Source: an uncultured Bacillota bacterium
Lineage (GTDB): Bacteria > Bacillota > Clostridia > Oscillospirales > Oscillospiraceae
NCBI GenBank assembly: GCA_947383275.1
Contig: CANDCW010000014.1
Location: forward strand, 1-46,329
DNA length: 46,329 nt
Reading direction: 5' to 3'
Of this stretch, positions 32,342 to 39,684 are shown in pieces (position 1 is the stretch's first letter; every line of letters begins with the position of its first letter). A model generated the notes under the pieces. The model was not told the DNA's origin and searched no databases. It was given only the letters and a program-made list of their open reading frames with translations. The position numbers and the translations under genes were made by a program.

Positions 32342-33655
32342 ATGAACCCTGCCGCAGAAATTTGGGAGAAGGTGAAATCCCTCATGTCGGCAGAAATGAC
32401 CGCCACCACTTTGAACACCTGGTTCGACGATACGGAGGCCCTCGCCTTGGAGGAAAACCGATTTATCCTATACAGCCCCACCAGGTTCAAACAGGAGATC
32501 ATCACCGCCCGCTATATTACCCCCATCCAAAATGCCCTCCATGAGCTGTTCTCCGCCGACTTTCAGGTGACCGTCCTCACCGAAGGGCAGCGGAACATTT
32601 TGGAAAAGCCAAAAACCGGCGCATTCCTCCCCGGCACGGATGAGTACACCTTTGAGCGCTTTGTGGTAGGCTCTTCAAACAAGTTTGCCCACGCTGCCGC
32701 CCAAAAAGTCGCAGACAATCCGGGCCAAAGCTATAACCCTCTGTTCATCTACGGCGAATCCGGCCTGGGAAAAACCCACCTGCTCTACGCCATCGCCCAC
32801 GCCATTCACGCCAGCCACCCGGACTACAAGGTCATTTACATCAAGGGGGACGCCTTTACCAACGAGCTTATCTCCGCCATCCGGGAGGGAAGAAACCAGG
32901 AATTCCGGGAGAAGTACCGGGGGGCGGACGTCTTTCTCATGGATGACGTGCAGTTTATCGCCGGTCGAGATTCCACCCAGGAAGAGATGTTCCACACCTT
33001 TAACACCTTATATGAGCTGAAAAAGCAGATTGTCTTTACCTCCGACCGGCCTCCGAAGGAAATGCTGCGCTTGGAGGACCGGCTGAAAACCCGCTTTGAG
33101 TGGGGACTGCTGGCCGATATTATCCCCCCGGACTACGAAACCCGTACCGCCATCATCAAAAACAAGGCCATCCGCATGGGAATGGAGCTGCCCGACTATA
33201 TTATTCAGCTTATTGCCGAGACCATCACCGCCAACGTGCGGCAGATTGAGGGTACTGTCAACAAGATTATGGCCTTTCAGGACCTGAACGGCGATACGGT
33301 GGATAAAAACACCGTCATACGGGCAGTAAAAGACATTTTTAAGGAGAAGTCCGATATCCTCCCCACCGCCGACGTTATTATCGAGGAGGTCTGTAAATTC
33401 TACAGCCTGGATCCCCCCCTCCTGCGGGGCCAAGGCCGTTCCAAAGACATCTCCCTAGCCCGCCAGATCGCCATGTACCAGATCCGCCGTATGACCAACC
33501 TCTCCCTAAAGGAAATCGGCGCGGAGTTTGGCGGCAGGGACCACAGCACCGTCCTTAACGCCCTCAACCGCATTGAGGACCTGGTGAAAAACGACCCGGA
33601 GAAAGCGGAAATCATCAAGGACATTACCACCAATATCAACTCCAGGTATGAATAA
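32342..33655 (+). CDS. dnaA: Chromosomal replication initiator protein DnaA
   Basis: AAA+ initiator that binds DnaA boxes and melts oriC. 437 aa. Domain I covers about residues 1-80 (WEKVKSLMSAEMTATTLNTWF). Linker domain II is short. Domain III has Walker A GESGLGKT (138-145), Walker B VFLMDDVQFIAG, and sensor motifs around FTSDRPPKEM and RLKTRFEWGL. Domain IV carries the DNA-recognition signature GGRDHSTVLNAL. The start is fixed by AAAGGAGGAGCGCC directly upstream. It sits between two DnaA-box-bearing gaps. Confidence 0.98.
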   Translation: MNPAAEIWEKVKSLMSAEMTATTLNTWFDDTEALALEENRFILYSPTRFKQEIITARYITPIQNALHELFSADFQVTVLTEGQRNILEKPKTGAFLPGTDEYTFERFVVGSSNKFAHAAAQKVADNPGQSYNPLFIYGESGLGKTHLLYAIAHAIHASHPDYKVIYIKGDAFTNELISAIREGRNQEFREKYRGADVFLMDDVQFIAGRDSTQEEMFHTFNTLYELKKQIVFTSDRPPKEMLRLEDRLKTRFEWGLLADIIPPDYETRTAIIKNKAIRMGMELPDYIIQLIAETITANVRQIEGTVNKIMAFQDLNGDTVDKNTVIRAVKDIFKEKSDILPTADVIIEEVCKFYSLDPPLLRGQGRSKDISLARQIAMYQIRRMTNLSLKEIGAEFGGRDHSTVLNALNRIEDLVKNDPEKAEIIKDITTNINSRYE

Positions 33656-33882
33656 CCCCGACCCGGTTTTCCACACCTCACTGTGGAATGTGGAGTCATC
33701 AATGGGGATAAAAGACGGCGTGTGGAAAACCCTTACTTTTCCCCCACACCCCCTGTGGAAGGGGAAAGCTTAGAGCCCCATGGCATCCAGCTCTCTTTCC
33801 ACATTTTTTCCGCCTACTGGCTACTGTTACTAAAATAATTCATCTCCTCCTATTCCGGAGAGAGAGATTGGAGGAAGCATCT
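33656..33882. other. oriC: oriC: DnaA-box cluster and candidate unwinding element
   Basis: Intergenic dnaA-dnaN segment with DnaA-box-like 9-mers. TTTTCCACA occurs at 33667-33675; reverse-oriented copies are at 33682-33690, 33689-33697, 33721-33729 (TGTGGAAAA) and 33754-33762. CTTTCCACA is at 33795-33803. The last box is followed by T-rich sequence, CCGCC and a run of trinucleotides CTACTGGCTACTGTTACTAA; the lower strand reads 3'-GAT-GAC-...-GAT-GAC-AAT-GAT. The AT-rich AAAATAATTC comes next. Box, GC patch, trios and AT tract follow the order of the bacterial basal unwinding system. Confidence 0.82.
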
Positions 33883-34989
33883 ATGAAATTCTCCTGCGAA
33901 AAGGCTTTGCTGTCCGGCGCGGTATCCGTCACATCCAGAGCCGTAGCCGCCAAAAGCTCTATCCCCGCCATGGAGGGCATTCTCATCGAGGCGGGAGAGG
34001 TCCTGCGACTAACCGGCTACAACCTGGAGACAGGTATTCAGGCCACCGTACCCGCCGAAATCGCAGAGGGGGGATCCCTGGTTCTCTCCGCCCGGCTCTT
34101 TGGTGAAATCGTGCGCAAGATGCCCGATGATGTGGTGGTCTTTACCTCTCAGGGGTATACGGTTAACATCAGGTGCGGCCTGTCCGAGTTCAACATTTTG
34201 GGCACCGACCCGGAGGAGTTTCCTGAACTGCCCTCTGTGGACCAGCAGAACGCCCTGTCCATCGGCCAGCCTGTCCTGCGATCCATGATCGGCCAGACGC
34301 TATTTGCCGTCAGCGACAATGAGAGCCGGCCCATCCACACCGGTTCCCTCTTCGAGGTGGACGCCACCGGTCTCACCATCGTCTCGGTGGACGGTTACCG
34401 CCTGGCCCTGCGCCACGAGGCGGTGAATGAGAAAAAAGGTGCTGATTCCTTTTCCTTTGTGGTCCCCGGCGCCGCGCTGGGGGAGGTGGAAAAGATCTGC
34501 TCCGGCGAGGAGAGCGTCACCATCACCCAGGGCGCCCGCCATGTCATGTTTCAGACCGGCGATACGGTTCTGGTCTGCCGCCGCCTGGAAGGGGACTTCC
34601 TGGCCTACCGCAACGCCATCCCAAGAAATAATACCATAAAGGTGGAGGTGGACGCCCGCGCCCTGCTGTCCTCAATTGACCGGGTGTCCCTCATCATCAG
34701 TGAGAAGCTGAAATCCCCCCTGCGCTGCGTCTTTGGGGACGGCATGATCTCCATTACCACAAAAACCGCCATCGGCGACGCCGCCGACCAGTGCCCTGTC
34801 AATGGCGACGGAGGCGGGCTGGAAATCGGATTTAATAATAAGTATCTGATGGACGCCCTCAAGGCCGCCCCCGCCGCCAAACTGCGGATGGAGTTCACCT
34901 CCGGGGTCGCCCCCTGCGTCATCCTCCCGGCTGAGGGGGAGGAGAATTTCGTCTATATGGTTTTACCTGTGCGGCTGAAGGCCAATTGA
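33883..34989 (+). CDS. dnaN: DNA polymerase III sliding clamp (beta)
   Basis: Processivity clamp. 368 aa from the ATG at 33883, with GGAGG upstream; the longer frame starts within the Shine-Dalgarno region. It begins MKFSCEKALLSGAVSVTSRAV (shown as the typical first strand-helix), has three repeated clamp domains and ends FVYMVLPVRLKAN, the usual MPMRL-type terminus. Directly follows oriC. Confidence 0.97.
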   Translation: MKFSCEKALLSGAVSVTSRAVAAKSSIPAMEGILIEAGEVLRLTGYNLETGIQATVPAEIAEGGSLVLSARLFGEIVRKMPDDVVVFTSQGYTVNIRCGLSEFNILGTDPEEFPELPSVDQQNALSIGQPVLRSMIGQTLFAVSDNESRPIHTGSLFEVDATGLTIVSVDGYRLALRHEAVNEKKGADSFSFVVPGAALGEVEKICSGEESVTITQGARHVMFQTGDTVLVCRRLEGDFLAYRNAIPRNNTIKVEVDARALLSSIDRVSLIISEKLKSPLRCVFGDGMISITTKTAIGDAADQCPVNGDGGGLEIGFNNKYLMDALKAAPAAKLRMEFTSGVAPCVILPAEGEENFVYMVLPVRLKAN

Positions 34990-35054
34990 CAAGGGCGCGC
35001 CTAGGGAAAACGCGGCTATTCTTTTTTAATCAGAGAGAATGGGGGCTGTTTAGG

Positions 35055-35270
35055 GTGGAATCCCATGAAATAAAAATACGCACCGAATTCATAAAGCTTC
35101 AGGACCTTCTGAAGTTCGCCGGAGCGGTGGAGACGGGCGGAGACGCCAAGCTGATTATTCAGGAGGGCCGGGTGGCCGTCAACGGGGAGGGCTGCGCCAT
35201 GCGGGGAAAGAAGCTGCGGCCCGGCGACCGGGCGGTCATCGACGGTGAGACGGAGCTAGTGGTGACGTGA
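35055..35270 (+). CDS. yaaA: S4-domain RNA-binding protein YaaA
   Basis: Small S4 protein found between dnaN and recF in many Firmicutes, probably acting in ribosome assembly. I chose the GTG at 35055 (71 aa, VESHEIKIRTEF...); no ATG is available in frame. It contains IKLQDLLKFAGAVETGGDAK and VNGEGCAMRGKKLRPGD, the S4 core. The stop overlaps the recF start (GTGA). Confidence 0.9.
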   Translation: MESHEIKIRTEFIKLQDLLKFAGAVETGGDAKLIIQEGRVAVNGEGCAMRGKKLRPGDRAVIDGETELVVT

Positions 35271-36370
35271 TTGTCAAACATCTGGAGCTGGACTTTTTCC
35301 GCAATTACGCCCACCTGGAGGCCGGCTTTGACGACCGGGTCAACCTGATCTACGGGGACAACGCCCAGGGAAAGACCAACCTGCTGGAGGCTGTGGCCTA
35401 TCTGTCTGCGGCCCGGTCCCACCGGGCCAGGTACGACAAAGAGATGATTATGCTGGGCGTGGACTCCGCTTTTATAAAGGGCCTGGTGTTTAGCCGGAAC
35501 CGGGACTTTTCCCTGGAAGCCAGGCTTTTCCGGGGCCGGGGGAGGCAGCTGTACTCCAACGGCGTGCGGCTGAAAACTGCCGGGGAGCTGGCCGGGGTTG
35601 TACACACGGTGCTGTTCTGTCCCGAGGATTTATCCCTGATCAGGGCGGGGGCGGCGGAGCGGAGGCGGTTTTTGGATGGGGCCATCTGCCAGCTGCGGCC
35701 CCGGTACGCCCAGGCGCTGGCGGAGTATGGCCGCCTCTATGAGCACAAAACGAGAATTTTGCGGGATTGGACGGAAAACCCCTCCCTCCTCCAGACCTTG
35801 GATGATTTCAGCCTGCGTATGGCCCAGACCGGAGCCGTTATCATCCACTACCGGGCCCACTTCGTGAAGCGCCTGCAAGAGCACGCCCCCACCATCCACA
35901 GCGATTTCTCCGGGGGCCGGGAGAGGCTGGAGCTGAGTTATGAGACAGTATCTACAATTAGCGATCCCAAACAGCCGCCCCAGGAGCTGCTCCCCCTCCT
36001 GCTGGAGCATCAGGAGCGCCACCGCAAGGCGGAGATCGACAGCCGGCAGTGCCTGTCCGGGCCCCACAAGGACGATTTGTCTGTAACCATCGGAGGACAG
36101 CCGGCCAAAACCTATGCCTCCCAGGGTCAGACCCGGACGGCGGCCCTCTCCCTCAAGCTGGCCCAGCGGGAAATCTTCCAGGAGGAGACCGGAGAGTGGC
36201 CCGTCCTGCTGCTGGACGACGTCCTCTCGGAGCTGGATTCCCGGCGGCAGGCCTTCGTCCTCAACCGCATCCGGGGCGGCCAGGTGTTCATCACCTGCTG
36301 CGAGGAGGAGAAGCTGGAGGGACTGGAAGGTGGAAAAGCGTTCCACATCCAGAATGGGAGGTTAATGTAA
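35267..36370 (+). CDS. recF: DNA replication and repair protein RecF
   Basis: SMC-like ATPase that helps load RecA at gaps. 367 aa with a GTG start overlapping yaaA by 4 bp. Walker A GDNAQGKTNLLEAV, signature LSGPHKDDL and Walker B VLLLDDVLSELD are present. Confidence 0.97.
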   Translation: MIVKHLELDFFRNYAHLEAGFDDRVNLIYGDNAQGKTNLLEAVAYLSAARSHRARYDKEMIMLGVDSAFIKGLVFSRNRDFSLEARLFRGRGRQLYSNGVRLKTAGELAGVVHTVLFCPEDLSLIRAGAAERRRFLDGAICQLRPRYAQALAEYGRLYEHKTRILRDWTENPSLLQTLDDFSLRMAQTGAVIIHYRAHFVKRLQEHAPTIHSDFSGGRERLELSYETVSTISDPKQPPQELLPLLLEHQERHRKAEIDSRQCLSGPHKDDLSVTIGGQPAKTYASQGQTRTAALSLKLAQREIFQEETGEWPVLLLDDVLSELDSRRQAFVLNRIRGGQVFITCCEEEKLEGLEGGKAFHIQNGRLM

Positions 36371-36371
36371 A

Positions 36372-36698
36372 ATGGATTTACTGAAAGAAGATATGATGAA
36401 CTATTGGTATCTCTGGATTTTAGCCGCCCTCTTTTTTAGCTCTGCTTCGTTTTGCTTTGGATTTTGTGCTGTTAAAGATAAAAAAAGTACAGTGAAGCGC
36501 CTCCTGCCAATGATTTGTGTCGAGCTGCTTATAGCGGCAGTTTCCATGCTGACCGTGAACCGATGGATCAAAAGGGGAGTGTCATTATGGTGGGTTATCT
36601 TTGAGCATGGACCTGAAGTATATATTACTGTAATCGCCTTTGTTTCTATTCTATTGGGATATTTGACCGGAATGGCTTTCGCCCGCAGGAAAGTGTGA
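36372..36698 (+). CDS. Small AT-richer membrane protein between recF and remB
   Basis: 108 aa, family not recognised. Three hydrophobic helices (YLWILAALFFSSASFCFGFC; LPMICVELLIAAVSMLTV; VYITVIAFVSILLGYLTGMAF). Codon use is visibly more AT-rich than recF or gyrB. The gene begins 2 bases after the recF stop and interrupts the usual recF-remB order. The start could instead be one of two ATGs at codons 8 and 9. Likely an accessory insertion. Confidence 0.65.
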   Translation: MDLLKEDMMNYWYLWILAALFFSSASFCFGFCAVKDKKSTVKRLLPMICVELLIAAVSMLTVNRWIKRGVSLWWVIFEHGPEVYITVIAFVSILLGYLTGMAFARRKV

Positions 36699-36706
36699 GA
36701 AATAGT

Positions 36707-36970
36707 ATGTATCTTCATTTAGGTCAATCCTTTATGATCCCGGACCGGGAAATTTTGGGCATCTTCGACCTGGACAACGCCAGCTGGGCTTATAAAACCC
36801 GGGAGTACCTGGAGCGGGCGGAGGCGGAGGGCCGGGCCATCTGGCTCACCGAGGACCTGCCCCGGTCCTTTGTTTTGGCGGACAGCCGGTGGGGGGAGCC
36901 GGTGGTGTACATCTCCCCTCTCTCCTCCGCCACCCTGGCCGGACGTGCGGGGCGGAACGGGTTGGAGTAG
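36707..36970 (+). CDS. remB: Extracellular matrix regulator RemB (DUF370)
   Basis: 87 aa from the ATG at 36707, giving the family start MYLHLGQ. It continues with DREILGIFDLDNASW and ends with a variable tail. RemA/RemB proteins bind DNA as octamers and influence matrix and osmolyte genes in Bacillus. Usual place between recF and gyrB is kept apart from two inserted small genes. Ribosome binding site weak (AGGAAAG). Confidence 0.88.
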   Translation: MYLHLGQSFMIPDREILGIFDLDNASWAYKTREYLERAEAEGRAIWLTEDLPRSFVLADSRWGEPVVYISPLSSATLAGRAGRNGLE

Positions 36971-37015
36971 AGCTTCCCTTGGAAAAGGAGCCTTTAAAAA
37001 CAAGGAGGATCACAT

Positions 37016-37426
37016 ATGGAATCCATCGAATATCTGTGGAAGGACCGCAAGCGCCATCTGGGCCTGCCCCTGTCCTTTACCAAATACAGCCTCAGCGAGG
37101 ACCGGTTGTTCTGTGAGACGGGCTTTCTCAATTTAAAATCCGACGAGGTGCTGCTGTATCGGGTGCGGGACCTTCAGCTGACTATGACGCTGGGCCAGCG
37201 TGTCTTTGGCGTGGGGACAGTGTGCGTGGTGTCCTCTGATAAGAGCATTCCCCACCTGAATTTAAAGAACGTAAAAAACCCCCGGCAGGTCAAGGAGCTG
37301 ATCCACCAAAACGTGGAAGCGGCCAAGGACAGGCGCCGCATGCGGGCCACCGAGCTGGTAGGCGGCGAGGCCGGCGGAGAGGATCTCCATGAGTCCGAGG
37401 ACCTGGACGATGACAATTTGACTTGA
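37016..37426 (+). CDS. Bacterial PH-domain protein (bPH2/DUF304-like)
   Basis: 136 aa. A PH-like fold is indicated by FTKYSLSEDRLFCETGFLNLKSDEVLLYRVRD (a typical bPH2 pattern, given here only as its central strands), followed by LGQRVFGVGTVCVVSSDK. No membrane helix, so it is a soluble version. The C-terminus is acidic and low complexity. Strong AAGGAGG. It lies 43 bases before gyrB. Function unknown. Confidence 0.82.
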   Translation: MESIEYLWKDRKRHLGLPLSFTKYSLSEDRLFCETGFLNLKSDEVLLYRVRDLQLTMTLGQRVFGVGTVCVVSSDKSIPHLNLKNVKNPRQVKELIHQNVEAAKDRRRMRATELVGGEAGGEDLHESEDLDDDNLT

Positions 37427-37469
37427 CCGGGCGGAATGAAATCAGGAGAACACATCGCGGAGGTAAGCT

Positions 37470-39425
37470 ATGTCTGAAGAATTGAACCAGCAGAATGAAT
37501 TGAATACCACCCAGACCGACCACGAGTATGGCGGGTCGGAGATCCAGGTCCTGGAGGGCCTGGAAGCGGTGCGCAAGCGTCCGGGCATGTATATCGGCTC
37601 CACGTCGGAGTCCGGCCTGCACCACCTGGTATATGAGATTGTGGACAACTCCATCGACGAGGCCCTGGCCGGCCACTGTACAGACATTACGGTGACCATC
37701 AACCCGGGCAACACCATTACGGTCACCGACAACGGCCGTGGCATTCCGGTGGACATCCAGCCCCAGACGGGCAAGCCCGCCCTGGAGGTGGTATTTACCA
37801 TCCTCCACGCCGGCGGTAAGTTCGGCGGAGGCGGGTATAAGGTGTCCGGGGGCCTTCACGGCGTGGGCGCCTCTGTGGTGAACGCCCTGTCTGAGTGGCT
37901 GGAGGTACAAGTCCATAAGAACGGGGAAATTTACGAGATGAAGTTCTCCCGGGGCAAGATCACCCAGGAGATGAAGGTGGTGGGCAAGACCGACCACACC
38001 GGCACCACCGTAACCTTTAAGCCCGACCCGGAGATGTTCGACACCCTGGAGTACAGCTACGACACCCTGCACACCCGCATGCGGGAGGAGGCGTTCTTAA
38101 ACGCCGGCCTGCGCATCCAGACGGTGGACCTCCGCCCCGGGCGGGAGCAGGAAGACGACATGTGCTACGAGGGGGGCATCCGGGAGTTTGTCACCTTCAT
38201 CAATAAAAATAAAGACCCCCTTCACAATGAGGTCATCTACATGTCCGGAGCCCGGGAGGACTCCATGGCCGAGGTGGCCATGCAGTACAACGACGGCTAC
38301 CAGGAGGTGATGGTCTCCTTCGCTAATAACGTCCACACCCCTGAGGGCGGCATGCACGAGGAGGGGTTCCGCCGGGCGCTGACCAATGTGCTTAACGCCT
38401 ACGGCCGGAAGGTTAAAATGCTCAAGGACGATGAGAAAGTGTCCGGCGACGACTGCCGGGAGGGCCTCACCGTGGTTATTTCCGTCAAACTCACCGAGGC
38501 CCAGTTCGAGGGCCAGACCAAGGCCAAGCTGGGCAATAGCGAAATGCGCACCCTGGTTAACGCCATCGTCTCAGAAAAGCTGGAGATCTTCCTAGAGGAG
38601 AATCCCGCCGTCGGCCGGGCCATCTTGGACAAGGCCCTTATGGCCAACCGGGCCCGGGAGGCCGCCCGGAAGGCCCGGGAGTCGGTGCGCCGCAAGACCG
38701 CCCTGGGGGGCGCGGCCATGCCGGACAAGCTGCGGGACTGCAACGAGGCCAATCCCGAGCTGACCGAGATCTATATCGTCGAGGGCGATTCCGCCGGAGG
38801 CTCTGCCACCAAGGGGCGGGACAGCCGCTTCCAGGCCATCCTGCCCCTGTGGGGAAAAATGCTCAACGTGGAGAAAGCCCGGGCGGACAAGGTCTATGGA
38901 AACGACAAGCTCACCCCTGTCATTACAGCCCTGGGGGCGGGGATCGGCGACGACTTCGACCTGAATAAGCTGCGCTATCACAAGGTCATTATTATGGCCG
39001 ATGCCGATGTGGACGGCGCCCACATCCGTACCCTGCTGCTTACCTTCTTCTTCCGCTTTATGCGGCCCCTGATTGAAAACGGCTACGTCTACTCCGCCGT
39101 CCCCCCCCTATTCAAGCTGACCAGAGGAAAAATTACCCGGTTGGCTTTCTCCGAGGAAGAGCGGGACCGGGTTTCTGCCGAGCTGCGGGGGGACAATCCC
39201 AACGCCAAGGTGGAAATCAACCGCTTCAAGGGCTTGGGCGAGATGGACGCCCATGAGCTGTGGGAGACCACTATGGACCCGGAACGCCGCACCCTGCGCC
39301 GCATTGAGCTGGACGATGCCGTCCGGGCCGATGAGACCTTCACGATTTTGATGGGTGAGAAGGTGGAGCCCCGGAAGGAGTTTATCGAGCGCAACGCGAA
39401 GTATGCGGTGAACCTGGACTACTGA
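37470..39425 (+). CDS. gyrB: DNA gyrase subunit B
   Basis: ATPase subunit of gyrase, 651 aa, close to Bacillus GyrB. GHKL ATPase motifs: EIVDNSIDEALAGHC, TDNGRGIPVDI and GGLHGVGASVVNAL. TOPRIM motifs: EGDSAGGSATKGRD and IIMADADVDGAHIRTL. C-terminal RFKGLGEMDAHELWETTMDP is typical. At the site equal to E. coli GyrB Lys447 (in PLKGK) the residue is Trp461 (PLWGK). A 14-bp gap leads to a small ORF, then gyrA. Confidence 0.98.
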   Translation: MSEELNQQNELNTTQTDHEYGGSEIQVLEGLEAVRKRPGMYIGSTSESGLHHLVYEIVDNSIDEALAGHCTDITVTINPGNTITVTDNGRGIPVDIQPQTGKPALEVVFTILHAGGKFGGGGYKVSGGLHGVGASVVNALSEWLEVQVHKNGEIYEMKFSRGKITQEMKVVGKTDHTGTTVTFKPDPEMFDTLEYSYDTLHTRMREEAFLNAGLRIQTVDLRPGREQEDDMCYEGGIREFVTFINKNKDPLHNEVIYMSGAREDSMAEVAMQYNDGYQEVMVSFANNVHTPEGGMHEEGFRRALTNVLNAYGRKVKMLKDDEKVSGDDCREGLTVVISVKLTEAQFEGQTKAKLGNSEMRTLVNAIVSEKLEIFLEENPAVGRAILDKALMANRAREAARKARESVRRKTALGGAAMPDKLRDCNEANPELTEIYIVEGDSAGGSATKGRDSRFQAILPLWGKMLNVEKARADKVYGNDKLTPVITALGAGIGDDFDLNKLRYHKVIIMADADVDGAHIRTLLLTFFFRFMRPLIENGYVYSAVPPLFKLTRGKITRLAFSEEERDRVSAELRGDNPNAKVEINRFKGLGEMDAHELWETTMDPERRTLRRIELDDAVRADETFTILMGEKVEPRKEFIERNAKYAVNLDY

Positions 39426-39438
39426 GAAAGATCGTTGT

Positions 39439-39645
39439 ATGGAAGAAATCATTGCCAAAGGAGATATCCCGCCGATGCCGGATGGTGTGAAAATCCGGTA
39501 TGTCAGACAGGGAGATTTGAAGCGGCGAGAATGCGGTGGCATTTCGGAGAAATGGGTTCGGAATGTTGTTGAAAAGGTCCGTACCGGAGAATGTCTTAGC
39601 CTGGAGCCCTATCCTGGCATGGACTGGCTGAAAATGACCTGGTGA
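39439..39645 (+). CDS. Small hypothetical ORF between gyrB and gyrA
   Basis: 68 aa, not recognised. Basic middle (IRYVRQGDLKRRECGG) and a C-terminal SEKWVRNVVEKVRTGE helix. More AT-rich than gyrA and gyrB. The ATG at 39439 lacks a good ribosome binding site; an in-frame ATG at 39475 has AAAGGAG 11 bases upstream. It may be a small accessory gene or the tail of a larger lost gene. Confidence 0.45.
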   Translation: MEEIIAKGDIPPMPDGVKIRYVRQGDLKRRECGGISEKWVRNVVEKVRTGECLSLEPYPGMDWLKMTW

Positions 39646-39684
39646 ATGAAATAAACCCACCTCTAACAAGGAGGAACACGATAA

